Assembly: GCA_001781445.1 (NCBI GenBank)
Contig: MFLB01000034.1
Coordinates: 12,971 to 76,970 of the forward strand
Direction: 5' to 3'
DNA: 64,000 bases
From: Candidatus Kaiserbacteria bacterium RIFCSPHIGHO2_01_FULL_58_22
Lineage (GTDB): Bacteria > Patescibacteriota > Minisyncoccia > Phycocordibacterales > UBA2100
The notes beneath the pieces are model-generated. The model searched no databases. It saw only the letters and a list, made by a program, of their open reading frames with translations, and was not told the origin of the DNA. Shown piece by piece: positions 7,904-15,280 of the stretch. Every line of letters begins with the position of its first letter. The first letter of the stretch is position 1. Both the position numbers and the translations under genes were made by a program.

Positions 7904-8334
7904 GACTCGCCGAAGTACTCCTCGCCGCCTCGGCGCTCTTCTTCGTATTCCTTGCCGCGCGCGCCTTCGGCTTCAAGGCGTGCGCGGCGTGCGCCGCCTT
8001 CGCATGCGCGTGGCTCGGGCTCCTCGCGCTCCGCTACTTCGGAGAAGACATAGACCCGGCGCTCATCGGGGTCCTGATGGGCGGGAGCGTCGTCGGCGTC
8101 ATGTATCTCTTGCGGGAGAAACTGCCGGAGGAGTACCGGCTCTTCACGTTTCCCTTTCTAGCGACCTTCTTCGCGCTCGCGTATCTCCTCCTTGCAGACG
8201 TCCCCATCAAGGGAAGCGCGTACCTTCTTCTCGCAGCGCTCTGGCTCGGGTTCGGGATAATCTTTCTCGCGCGGAACAATGAGGCGGTGAAAGGCGCGGC
8301 ACAAAAGCTTATCGAGTGCTGTAAAAATTGGTAA
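7894..8334 (+). CDS. Cys-rich membrane protein, partner of the preceding gene
   Basis: A 146-aa protein with four or five predicted helices. The second helix region carries FKACAACAAFACAW with three Cys including CxxC, and the protein ends ECCKNW. I chose the ATG at 7894, which overlaps the preceding stop by 10 nt; this suits translational coupling. No named family. Intramembrane Cys residues could carry metal or electrons between the CPLC partner and the cytoplasm; this is inference. Confidence 0.72.
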   Translation: MAVGLAEVLLAASALFFVFLAARAFGFKACAACAAFACAWLGLLALRYFGEDIDPALIGVLMGGSVVGVMYLLREKLPEEYRLFTFPFLATFFALAYLLLADVPIKGSAYLLLAALWLGFGIIFLARNNEAVKGAAQKLIECCKNW

Positions 8335-8336
8335 CC

Positions 8337-9224
8337 ATGGAAACACACATGAATTATTGGAAGCTCTCGACCATCGTGCTCGCGCTCGTCGTACTCGCTG
8401 GCGTTGAGAACGCGCTTCCCGGGCGCGCGGCGCCTCCGGACGCCGCGCGCCGAAGCGTCGACATCGAAAAGCTCGCAGAGAATGTCATTCCCGAAGATGG
8501 CGTCGCGCTTCCTATCCGTTGGGGCAACCTTGGGAAGCGCATGGTGGAGGCGGGCGTGATAGATACAGATGCATTCAACCAGCTCTACGCAGGGCGCGGC
8601 GGTTTGAGCGCGCAGGGGAGCGCGATGCTCGGAGGCGACCATGGGGAACCGGTAGTTATTGGCCGGGAGAACGCGGGAGAACTCCTAAATCTATTTTGGG
8701 CATTGGGGCTCGGTAATGCGAATCCCATTCTTGCCGACGCCGAAGAAATGATGAACCCGGCGTATGGAGGCGCGGGCGGATTCGCCGCAACCGGCGGCTG
8801 GACCCTTGCGAACGGAGATCCCATGAACCACTACAACGCTCATGCGCTGGTCTCGATCACGCCGGAGGAGCAATCCCTGGTGGAGCGCGTGAGCGAGAAC
8901 ATCCACCGCCCCTGTTGCGGGAATTCTGCGCATTTTCCCGACTGCAATCACGGGATGGCGATGCTCGGTCTCCTCGAACTCCTTGCCGCGAACGGCGCGA
9001 GCGAGGAGGAGATGTACGAAACAGCGCTCGCCGCGAACTCATACTGGTTTCCCGACACCTACCTCGTCATCGGGCAGTACCTCGCCGAGCAAGGAACCGC
9101 ATGGGAGGACGCCGACCCGAAAGAAATCCTCGGCGTTGCCTATTCAAGCGCCGAGGGCTACCAGCGCATCATGAGCATGGTCGAGGGGCCCGTGCAGAAC
9201 GGGGGAGGGAGCTGTGGTGCGTAG
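8337..9224 (+). CDS. Exported Cys-rich protein of unknown function
   Basis: A 295-aa protein with one N-terminal membrane helix (about 7-25). The conserved-looking core is HRPCCGNSAHFPDCNHGMAM, a Cys/His cluster that would bind metal, followed by an alpha-helical domain. The last ten residues (VQNGGGSCGA-stop) are encoded by the left copy of a 39-bp perfect direct repeat that recurs at 12479. The start is ambiguous between ATG 8337 and ATG 8349; 8337 is 2 nt after the previous stop. Context points to copper or thiol chemistry outside the cell membrane. Confidence 0.72.
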   Translation: METHMNYWKLSTIVLALVVLAGVENALPGRAAPPDAARRSVDIEKLAENVIPEDGVALPIRWGNLGKRMVEAGVIDTDAFNQLYAGRGGLSAQGSAMLGGDHGEPVVIGRENAGELLNLFWALGLGNANPILADAEEMMNPAYGGAGGFAATGGWTLANGDPMNHYNAHALVSITPEEQSLVERVSENIHRPCCGNSAHFPDCNHGMAMLGLLELLAANGASEEEMYETALAANSYWFPDTYLVIGQYLAEQGTAWEDADPKEILGVAYSSAEGYQRIMSMVEGPVQNGGGSCGA

Positions 9225-9229
9225 GTATC
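9191..9229 (+). repeat. 39-bp direct repeat, left copy
   Basis: Identical over 39 bases to 12479-12517. It covers the last codons and the TAG of the upstream gene plus a few bases beyond. Together the copies bracket the lower-GC island, as integration sites at gene 3' ends do. Confidence 0.95.
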
Positions 9230-9277
9230 CTTACATGGCAAGTCGCCAGAGATGAACAATAAGTAACGAAAACAGTC

Positions 9278-9853
9278 ATGAGCACTAAACAATTACAGAT
9301 CAGCGTAATAGCGGCGCTCCTCCTTATAGGAGGCGCGTACTACTTCAGTGCAACGCCTCGAACTCCGCTCCCGCGTATCACCGACGAAATTCTCGCGGCT
9401 AAGTTTGATGTCTTGAGCAAGCGTGGCAACTCGTCGTGTTCTGCCGCGTTCGCCGACTCGATAGACACGATGGCCGATACAGCGCGGTTTCAGGGCTCGT
9501 GTTGCAGTCCGATGGATACGCATCGCTATGAAGAACAAATCACGGGACTCACAAAATTCAAAGATATTCCAGACATACCGACAGACCCGTATGACATTGA
9601 TGCCGGCTTGGCAAAAATGTTTAAAGACTACTACGATGTAGAACTTACTCCCGAAGAACAGACGGCATATGACTACGCGATACGTAATTCAAACGAGAAG
9701 GGGCCGTGCTGTTGTAAGTGCTGGAGATGGTATGTTTACGGGGGCTTGGGAAAGTTACTCATTCAGAAATACGGGTTTACCGGCGAGCAAGTTACGCAGG
9801 TCTGGGACCTTTCAGACGGTTGTGGCGGCGAGGGTGAACACGTCAATCATTAG
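9278..9853 (+). CDS. Exported Cys-rich protein, unknown
   Basis: A 191-aa protein with an N-terminal membrane helix (residues about 7-25) and several Cys clusters: SSCSAAF, GSCCSPMD and GPCCCKCWRWYVYGG. The arrangement (helical body, CC pairs, a Cys/Trp motif before a helix) resembles PCYCGC-type metal-binding proteins and loosely echoes the CCGNSAHFPDCNHG protein just upstream of the repeat. It lies inside the island, so it may have been acquired with it as an accessory metal-handling gene. Function is not assigned. Confidence 0.68.
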   Translation: MSTKQLQISVIAALLLIGGAYYFSATPRTPLPRITDEILAAKFDVLSKRGNSSCSAAFADSIDTMADTARFQGSCCSPMDTHRYEEQITGLTKFKDIPDIPTDPYDIDAGLAKMFKDYYDVELTPEEQTAYDYAIRNSNEKGPCCCKCWRWYVYGGLGKLLIQKYGFTGEQVTQVWDLSDGCGGEGEHVNH

Positions 9854-9873
9854 CGGTCATCAATGCAAAATGT

Positions 9874-10350
9874 ATGAAATACTTCTTTATCGGCATCGGG
9901 GCGCTCGTCGCTCTCGCGCTCGGGGCGACGCTCTTCACCTCGCCTTCGGATCAGAGCGGCCCGAGTGATCCGAACATCCTCGCGGTCGGCGGCATGCACT
10001 GGCATCCGAGCATTCGCATCTTCGTCAAAGGTGAGGAGGTGGAAATACCCCAGAATGTCGGCATCGGGGCAGTGCATCAACCGATGCATACGCACGACGA
10101 CCTTCCCATTATTCACCTTGAATTCCCGGCAATCGTTCGCAAGGACGACATCCGGCTTGGCCGCTTCTTCGAAATATGGGGGCGCAATATGCGCTCGTTC
10201 GGGGAGGATATGCTCCCGAGCGACGAGCGAGGCAGTACTGAAGCCAGTGGGCTGAATGTGCGCATGACGGTGAACGGCAAAGAAAACATCGAGCACGAGA
10301 ACTACGTCATGCGCGACAAGGACGTAATAGAATTACACTACGACTACTAA
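9874..10350 (+). CDS. Exported His/Met-rich protein, unknown
   Basis: A 158-aa protein with an N-terminal helix and a small beta-rich domain. GGMHWHPSIRIFVKG and HQPMHTHDDLPIIHLEF carry clustered His and Met residues well suited to copper or another soft metal. I recall this MHTHDD-type family from Patescibacteria and archaea without a known function. It starts 20 nt after the preceding gene and lies inside the island. Confidence 0.68.
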   Translation: MKYFFIGIGALVALALGATLFTSPSDQSGPSDPNILAVGGMHWHPSIRIFVKGEEVEIPQNVGIGAVHQPMHTHDDLPIIHLEFPAIVRKDDIRLGRFFEIWGRNMRSFGEDMLPSDERGSTEASGLNVRMTVNGKENIEHENYVMRDKDVIELHYDY

Positions 10351-10421
10351 TGACTGAAAACCTGCGAATACGAGTCTAAGTGAGCTCCGAGTCTGATGCC
10401 GAGGGATTGTGGGCGAGAGAG

Positions 10422-10479
10422 CTATAGCGCGTTACCTATAGCGCGTTACCTTGACTAGATATTTCAGATATGATACATT
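10422..10479 (+). promoter_or_regulatory. abiE promoter with tandem 14-bp operator repeat
   Basis: CTATAGCGCGTTAC occurs twice in perfect tandem (10422-10435, 10436-10449), ending next to the -35 TTGACT (10451-10456). After 17 bp comes TACATT (10474-10479) with an upstream TG. The ATG at 10492 follows 12 nt later. AbiEi-type antitoxins bind repeats at their own promoter, so this is the likely autoregulatory site. Confidence 0.7.
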
Positions 10480-10491
10480 ATTGTCATAGTT

Positions 10492-11109
10492 ATGAAAAGT
10501 AAGAAAAACCTGCTGGAACAGCTGAATAATTTGCCCCATTTCACCAAAAGCACAGTGTATCAGCTCGGTAGTCAGTTAGGGTTAAAAAACAGTACGCTGA
10601 ATACCTACATCAGCCGCTTTGTGAAGCGCAAGGATATTTTGCCGCTGAAAAACGGCCTGTATATCTCTGCCAAATTTTTCGCAGACAATAGAAGCGATAT
10701 CTCGTACTCTTTCTACCTCGCAAACATACTCCGTACGCCATCGTACGTAAGTTCGTGGACCGCACTCCAGTACTACAATTTCACTACCGAGGCGATACGC
10801 TCCATCACGTCAATTACGTCGAAAGTCACACGGGATTACGAGACGAAGGCCGGCGCTTTTTCATATCAGTCAATCAACAGAAAACTTTTTTCGGACTACT
10901 CGCTCGTCAAAGGAAAATTTGATTTCTACATCGCCTCGCCGTCTAAGGCGTTGTTTGACTTGCTGTACTTTAGGACGCACCAGTTCCGAGGCGTCCGGTT
11001 TGAAGACATTATAAAAATGGTAGAAGAATTGCGGATAGATATTGACGAAATGGACGAGGCGGAACGAAGCAATTTCTATGAAAAAGTAAAAGCATATCTC
11101 CATGAGTGA
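10492..11109 (+). CDS. AbiEi-like antitoxin / transcriptional regulator
   Basis: Antitoxin of a type IV toxin-antitoxin pair. The 205-aa protein has an N-terminal winged helix (residues about 15-65, including STVYQLGSQLGLKNSTLNTY) and a C-terminal AbiEi-type helical domain with SYYLAN-like and SPSKALFDLLYF segments. In this family the antitoxin represses its operon and counters the toxin without stable binding. It overlaps the toxin gene by 8 nt. GC content is much lower than in the flanking genes, a sign of transfer. Confidence 0.85.
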   Translation: MKSKKNLLEQLNNLPHFTKSTVYQLGSQLGLKNSTLNTYISRFVKRKDILPLKNGLYISAKFFADNRSDISYSFYLANILRTPSYVSSWTALQYYNFTTEAIRSITSITSKVTRDYETKAGAFSYQSINRKLFSDYSLVKGKFDFYIASPSKALFDLLYFRTHQFRGVRFEDIIKMVEELRIDIDEMDEAERSNFYEKVKAYLHE

Positions 11110-12415
11110 TCGTATTATTGCCATCTTAAAGAAAGAACTCGATGAGCTTGCCGTCCATGGCGAGTTGAGAGCTGATGTCCGTCAGAACAAGCTCAAGGAA
11201 GCACTACAGTACCTTGTTCTTGACTTTATCTATCACCACCCAGAATACAGCAAGTGGGTAATGTATGGTGGATCAGCGTTACGCATTATTCACGGGCTTG
11301 ACCGTATGTCAGTAGATTTAGATTTTGAAGTCGCACATGATGTAGACAAAACGTTCTTGGAAGAATTGAGGAAGGAGACTGAAACGCACTTCGCAAACAC
11401 ATATGGAACTACCGGCGATTTTTTTACACTAAAGATAATCTCGACCAGAAGCTTGCTTCTAAAATTCAACGTCGGAAATGTTCTAGACTTTGGACATACA
11501 TCTAAGCAGGTGCATGTCAAAATTGACCTCAATCATTTTGTTGCCCCAAAGACCGTAACGGAACGTAGGCCCATTAATCACGGTCAGACATCCTTCGTGA
11601 TTTTGACCTACAACAAGGGCGCACTTATGGCGAGTAAAATTGCTGCCATACTTCTGCGCGAAGAGCGGGGTGTTGGAAATAATACATACAATTACAAAGG
11701 TCGGGATATTTATGACCTGCTCTGGTACATGAAAGAAAAAACAACACCGGATTTCGACTACCTAAATGCGAAACTTACGGAAAGGAAAAAGGCAATACCG
11801 GATATACGGACACTATTCGACACGCTTACGGTAGACATTCTAAATTACGAAAAAATGGACGATTGTCTGAAAGACGATCTCTCATATCTCTTTGAGAATC
11901 CGCATCAGTTTGATACATGGTCACGGACTTGGCGGGACAGTTATCTGCGATATCTTAACGACTATAAAATTCGTATCATCACCAAACTTGATAAAATTCG
12001 TGTAAACCATTGGGTTCTAATAGGGAAAGCAGATGAGCATGATTTTGAATATTGGTATAAAACAACTGAGAATAGTCTTGGGCGGATTGTATATAGATTA
12101 CACGAGGACTGCATTATCTATGGGGAACATGACGTATCTGTCGAAATCGACGAAGAACTAGAAGGTCTAATTGAATTCTCGAGCAACATCCTCTATTCCA
12201 GAACAGAAGCGGAAGAAAAGAAACTCAAACGGTACGCAACACTCTTTCACAAGAAAACAGAGAACTATTTTAAGAAAACGAATCGCGTCATGCTCGGAGA
12301 TGTCATTGCTACAAAAGTCATCCGAATGACAGCTGATAATCTCAATCCAAAGGAGCAGATTTTGCTCAATCGGTCGGCGCTGGAATCCCGTGAACTAGAT
12401 GACTTCTTGAAGTAA
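11102..12415 (+). CDS. AbiEii-family nucleotidyltransferase toxin
   Basis: Toxin partner of the AbiEi-like protein, 437 aa. The nucleotidyltransferase motifs are visible: MYGGSALRIIHG (GGxxL/GS loop) and SVDLDFE (DxD, metal-binding acids), then KIDLNHF and the conserved MASKIAAILLREERG. Family members attach nucleotides to RNA or protein targets and have phage-defence roles. Usual length is near 300 aa; here about 130 extra C-terminal residues (from roughly 300) show no match I know and may adapt target choice. Confidence 0.85.
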   Translation: MSDRIIAILKKELDELAVHGELRADVRQNKLKEALQYLVLDFIYHHPEYSKWVMYGGSALRIIHGLDRMSVDLDFEVAHDVDKTFLEELRKETETHFANTYGTTGDFFTLKIISTRSLLLKFNVGNVLDFGHTSKQVHVKIDLNHFVAPKTVTERRPINHGQTSFVILTYNKGALMASKIAAILLREERGVGNNTYNYKGRDIYDLLWYMKEKTTPDFDYLNAKLTERKKAIPDIRTLFDTLTVDILNYEKMDDCLKDDLSYLFENPHQFDTWSRTWRDSYLRYLNDYKIRIITKLDKIRVNHWVLIGKADEHDFEYWYKTTENSLGRIVYRLHEDCIIYGEHDVSVEIDEELEGLIEFSSNILYSRTEAEEKKLKRYATLFHKKTENYFKKTNRVMLGDVIATKVIRMTADNLNPKEQILLNRSALESRELDDFLK

Positions 12416-12431
12416 AGTGAAGCGTAAATCC

Positions 12432-12512
12432 ATGAAAAAATCGCTGATTGAAGAACTACCAAAAATTGTCGTCGAGTTCGTGCAGAACGGGGGAGGGAGC
12501 TGTGGTGCGTAG
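12432..12512 (+). pseudogene. Gene remnant joined to the right repeat copy
   Basis: An ATG at 12432 opens a 26-codon frame, KKSLIEELPKIVVEF, that looks like the start of a larger CPR gene (several DNA methylases start similarly, uncertain). It then runs in frame into the 39-bp repeat and takes the same VQNGGGSCGA-stop ending as the gene at 8337-9224. This chimera marks the right junction of the island. Confidence 0.5.
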
Positions 12513-12517
12513 GTATC
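12479..12517 (+). repeat. 39-bp direct repeat, right copy
   Basis: Perfect copy of 9191-9229. Beyond it the sequence continues into the DsrE-like gene, which starts 28 nt later. Confidence 0.95.
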
Positions 12518-12545
12518 AGAAAAGTGATACATTGGAAGCAATCAT

Positions 12546-12869
12546 ATGAAACTCGGCATAATCTTACAATCCAACAAGCCGGAACACGCGTGGAATACGT
12601 TCCGCCTTGGCATCGCCGCGCTTAAAGCCGATCATCACGCGGAGATTTTCCTGATGAGCGAGGGGTCGGAGCTGGACGACATCCCGGACAGCGAAGACTT
12701 TGACGTTTCCGCGAAAGTCGCGGAATTCAAGGAACTGAAAGGCGCGATATACGCGTGCGGCTCGTGTCTGAAAGTGCGCGGCAGGGAAAGCGGGACGTGT
12801 CCGGTCTCCACGATGTCCGACTTGCTCGCCATGGTCGAAAGTTCGGACAAAGTGCTGGTTTTCGGATAG
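12546..12869 (+). CDS. DsrE-like sulfur-relay protein
   Basis: A 107-aa protein of the DsrE/DsrF-like fold, with the start MKLGIILQSNKPEHAWNTFR and the probable active Cys in IYACGSCLKVRG, plus a third Cys in SGTCPVSTM. Family members pass sulfur as persulfide or bind small thiols. Placed just before copB and after the copper cluster, it may serve thiol or sulfide homeostasis under metal stress. Before the island inserted it would have directly followed the Cys-rich gene at 8337-9224. Confidence 0.8.
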   Translation: MKLGIILQSNKPEHAWNTFRLGIAALKADHHAEIFLMSEGSELDDIPDSEDFDVSAKVAEFKELKGAIYACGSCLKVRGRESGTCPVSTMSDLLAMVESSDKVLVFG

Positions 12870-12961
12870 TCGCACGAGTGATGTTCGACCCGCGAGGCCG
12901 AACGCACCCCGTGAAATAGGGATAAGCGCGGTCGCATGACCGGATATGCGCGGCACGGCGA

Positions 12962-12995
12962 TTGACAGGATACCCCCTGGGGGTATCATGGAAAT
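12962..12995 (+). promoter_or_regulatory. CsoR-type operator within the copB promoter
   Basis: TTGACA (12962-12967), a 16-bp spacer and TATCAT (12984-12989) flank and overlap the palindrome TACCCCCTGGGGGTA (12971-12985). The ATG follows 6 nt after the -10. It matches the csoR site in 14 of 15 bases. Confidence 0.88.
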
Positions 12996-15167
12996 ATGAA
13001 TCCGGGCACTCCCCATAGCGGCGAGCCGATGGACTGTTGTCACTCGGAAGCAGAGTCTGCCGCGTCGCAAAAAACGAGCGGTGGCGTTTCGTACGCGTGC
13101 CCCATGCATCCGGAGGTCATTCGTGAAAAGCCGGGGATGTGCCCGGAGTGCGGGATGGCACTGCTTCCGCAGAAGCACGAAACCCGAAGCACGAGGCCCG
13201 AAACCGGGAGAAGCGCTGACGACAGGCACGAGGGACATAAAACGTCCTCGTTCCTGAAAAAGTTCTGGGTTGTCTCGGTCCTGACGGTGCCCATCGTCGC
13301 GTATTCCGATTTGCCGGAGCTTTTCTTCGGTTGGACGGCGCCGGCATTCCCGGGTTCCGAATATCTTCAGCTTGTACTCGGGTCCTTTGTTTTCTTTTAC
13401 GGCGGGCTCGTGTTCCTGCGAGGCGCTGTGAGCGAACTTCGCGCGCGGCTCCCCGGAATGATGACGCTTATCGGGCTCGCGATAAGCGCCGCATACATAT
13501 GGAGCGCGTACGCGGTCTTCGCGGGCGAAGAGCCGTTGTTCTGGGAGCTCGCGACCTTGATCGGCGTGATGCTTCTCGGTCACTGGGTCGAGATGCGCGC
13601 GGTGCGAAGCGCGAAGGGCGCACTGCGCGAGCTTGCGAAGCTTCTCCCCGACAGCGTGGAAGTAGTGCGCGACGGCACGACGCGAACGGTGTCGCTTGCG
13701 GAGCTTCTAGAAGGCGACGTCGCTCTCGTGCGGCCGGGCGGGAAGATCCCGGCGGACGGCGTTGTGGGTGGGGGGGAGTCAGACGTGGACGAATCGCTCG
13801 TGACGGGCGAGTCGCGCCCGGTCGCAAAGCGCGCGGGTTCGGAAGTCATCGGCGGCTCGGTCAACGGCGACGGCGCGCTCCGCATCCGCATCGCAAAAGT
13901 CGGCGAGCGCACCTTTCTCGCGGGCGTCGTGCGCCTCGTTGCCGAAGCCGAGGCCTCGAAATCGCGCCTCCAGCTTCTCTCCGATCGCGCGGCGTTTTAT
14001 CTCACCGTTCTCGCCGTCGGCGCGGGAGCCATCACGTTTGTCGCGTGGCTCGGCGTCGGAGAGAGCGTCGGCTTCTCGGTGGAGCGGCTCGTTGCCGTTC
14101 TTATCATCGCGTGTCCTCACGCGCTCGGCCTCGCGATACCGCTCGTCGCGTCGATTTCAACCACGATGGCCTCGCAACACGGCTTTTTTGTGAAGCGGCG
14201 GCTCGCGCTCGAAGCGGCGCGCAACGTGACAACGGTGCTTTTCGACAAGACGGGCACGCTCACCGAGGGGCGCTTCGGCGTCGTCGAGGTGCTCGGCGGC
14301 AATGAAACGCTCGCGCTCGCCGCCGCGGCCGACGCGAATTCCGAGCACCCCATCGGCCGCGCGATCGTCGCACATGCGAAGGAGAAGGGCGTCGCAATAC
14401 GGCCCGTGTCGTCGTTCAGAAATCTGCGCGGCATGGGCGTGCGGGTCACGCTCGACGCGGCGGAAGTATACGCGGGTTCATCAACGCTACTCGAAGAGCG
14501 CGGCGCCTCGGTGCCGCGCGAGCTCGAGGAAGCGGTGCGGATGCACGAGCGGGAGGGGAAGACCGTCGTTCATGTCATACGGAGAGGGGAGTGGGTGGGC
14601 GCTGTGGCGCTCGCAGATATCATTCGCAACGGATCGCGCGAGGCCGTCGGCGCGCTCAAAGCGATGGGTCTCAAGGTGGCGATGCTCACGGGTGATGCGG
14701 AGGATGTTGCCGCATGGGTCTCGAAAGAGCTCGGCGTCGAGGAGTATTTCGCGCGCGTGCGCCCGGAGAAGAAAGCAGAGACCGTCAAAAAGCTCCGTCG
14801 GCGGGGCGAGCGCGTCGCGATGGTCGGGGACGGGGTGAACGACGCACCCGCGCTCGCGGAAGCCGATCTCGGCATTGCCGTCGGGGCCGGCACGAACGTC
14901 GCCATCGAATCGGCCGGCATCATTTTGGTGCGCAACGATCCGCGCGACATCCCGAAGGTCGTCAAGCTCTCCCGGCTCACCTATACGAAGATGCTCCAGA
15001 ACCTCTTTTGGGCGACGGGCTACAATGTGGCGGCGCTCCCTTTGGCCGCGGGCGCGTTATTCGCCTATGGCATCGTCCTTCAGCCCGCCGTCGCCGCCGT
15101 CTTTATGTCCGCCTCCACCGTCATCGTCGCCGCGAACGCCGCTCTCCTGCGCCACCGCACGCTGTGA
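12996..15167 (+). CDS. copB: CopB-type (P1B) heavy-metal-exporting ATPase
   Basis: Copper-exporting P-type ATPase, 723 aa. The cytoplasmic N-terminus has Cys/His residues and the heavy-metal-binding unit YACPMHPEV...CPECGMALLP, followed by a charged His-containing linker. About eight membrane helices follow. The ion site is ACPHALGLAIP (CPH, the P1B-3 type, rather than CPC of CopA), the phosphorylation site DKTGTLTEG, and the hinge MVGDGVNDAPAL. The upstream CsoR-type operator indicates induction by the metal sensed at 5798. Part of the linker (bases 13172-13203) is a short tandem repeat also found between thrA and asd. Confidence 0.93.
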   Translation: MNPGTPHSGEPMDCCHSEAESAASQKTSGGVSYACPMHPEVIREKPGMCPECGMALLPQKHETRSTRPETGRSADDRHEGHKTSSFLKKFWVVSVLTVPIVAYSDLPELFFGWTAPAFPGSEYLQLVLGSFVFFYGGLVFLRGAVSELRARLPGMMTLIGLAISAAYIWSAYAVFAGEEPLFWELATLIGVMLLGHWVEMRAVRSAKGALRELAKLLPDSVEVVRDGTTRTVSLAELLEGDVALVRPGGKIPADGVVGGGESDVDESLVTGESRPVAKRAGSEVIGGSVNGDGALRIRIAKVGERTFLAGVVRLVAEAEASKSRLQLLSDRAAFYLTVLAVGAGAITFVAWLGVGESVGFSVERLVAVLIIACPHALGLAIPLVASISTTMASQHGFFVKRRLALEAARNVTTVLFDKTGTLTEGRFGVVEVLGGNETLALAAAADANSEHPIGRAIVAHAKEKGVAIRPVSSFRNLRGMGVRVTLDAAEVYAGSSTLLEERGASVPRELEEAVRMHEREGKTVVHVIRRGEWVGAVALADIIRNGSREAVGALKAMGLKVAMLTGDAEDVAAWVSKELGVEEYFARVRPEKKAETVKKLRRRGERVAMVGDGVNDAPALAEADLGIAVGAGTNVAIESAGIILVRNDPRDIPKVVKLSRLTYTKMLQNLFWATGYNVAALPLAAGALFAYGIVLQPAVAAVFMSASTVIVAANAALLRHRTL

Positions 15168-15174
15168 AAATCGC

Positions 15175-15216
15175 ATATAACGCCAGCTCACGCGGCCGCG
15201 TGAGCTGGCGTTATAT
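15175..15216. terminator. 42-bp perfect palindrome after copB
   Basis: Two exactly complementary 21-nt arms meet without a loop. It starts 7 nt after the copB stop and has only a weak T-run, so it is a hairpin terminator or cruciform site of either strand. Confidence 0.8.
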
Positions 15217-15268
15217 GTTCATGGAGGCCCGCAGATATTCGACATGAGCCGATCATTCGTTTTGCGGG

Positions 15269-15280
15269 TATACTTGCGCT
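15269..15280 (+). promoter_or_regulatory. -10 box of the thioredoxin-like gene
   Basis: TATACT (15269-15274) lies 6 nt before the GTG start at 15281, matching the leaderless pattern. Confidence 0.65.

Larger units (their letters stand above)
9230..12517. mobile_element. Inserted island bounded by 39-bp direct repeats
   Basis: About 3.3 kb carrying two exported-protein genes, an AbiE-type toxin-antitoxin pair and a gene remnant. GC content and codon use drop visibly, most in the abiE genes, relative to the flanks. Without the insert, the Cys-rich protein gene would be followed directly by one repeat copy and the DsrE-like gene. No integrase is encoded inside, so transfer would depend on outside recombinases or homologous recombination. 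Confidence 0.7.

Noticed and set aside
9278..10350. Phage or plasmid genes in the island
   Set aside because: No integrase, replication, capsid or partition genes; the two products are exported Cys- or His-rich proteins.
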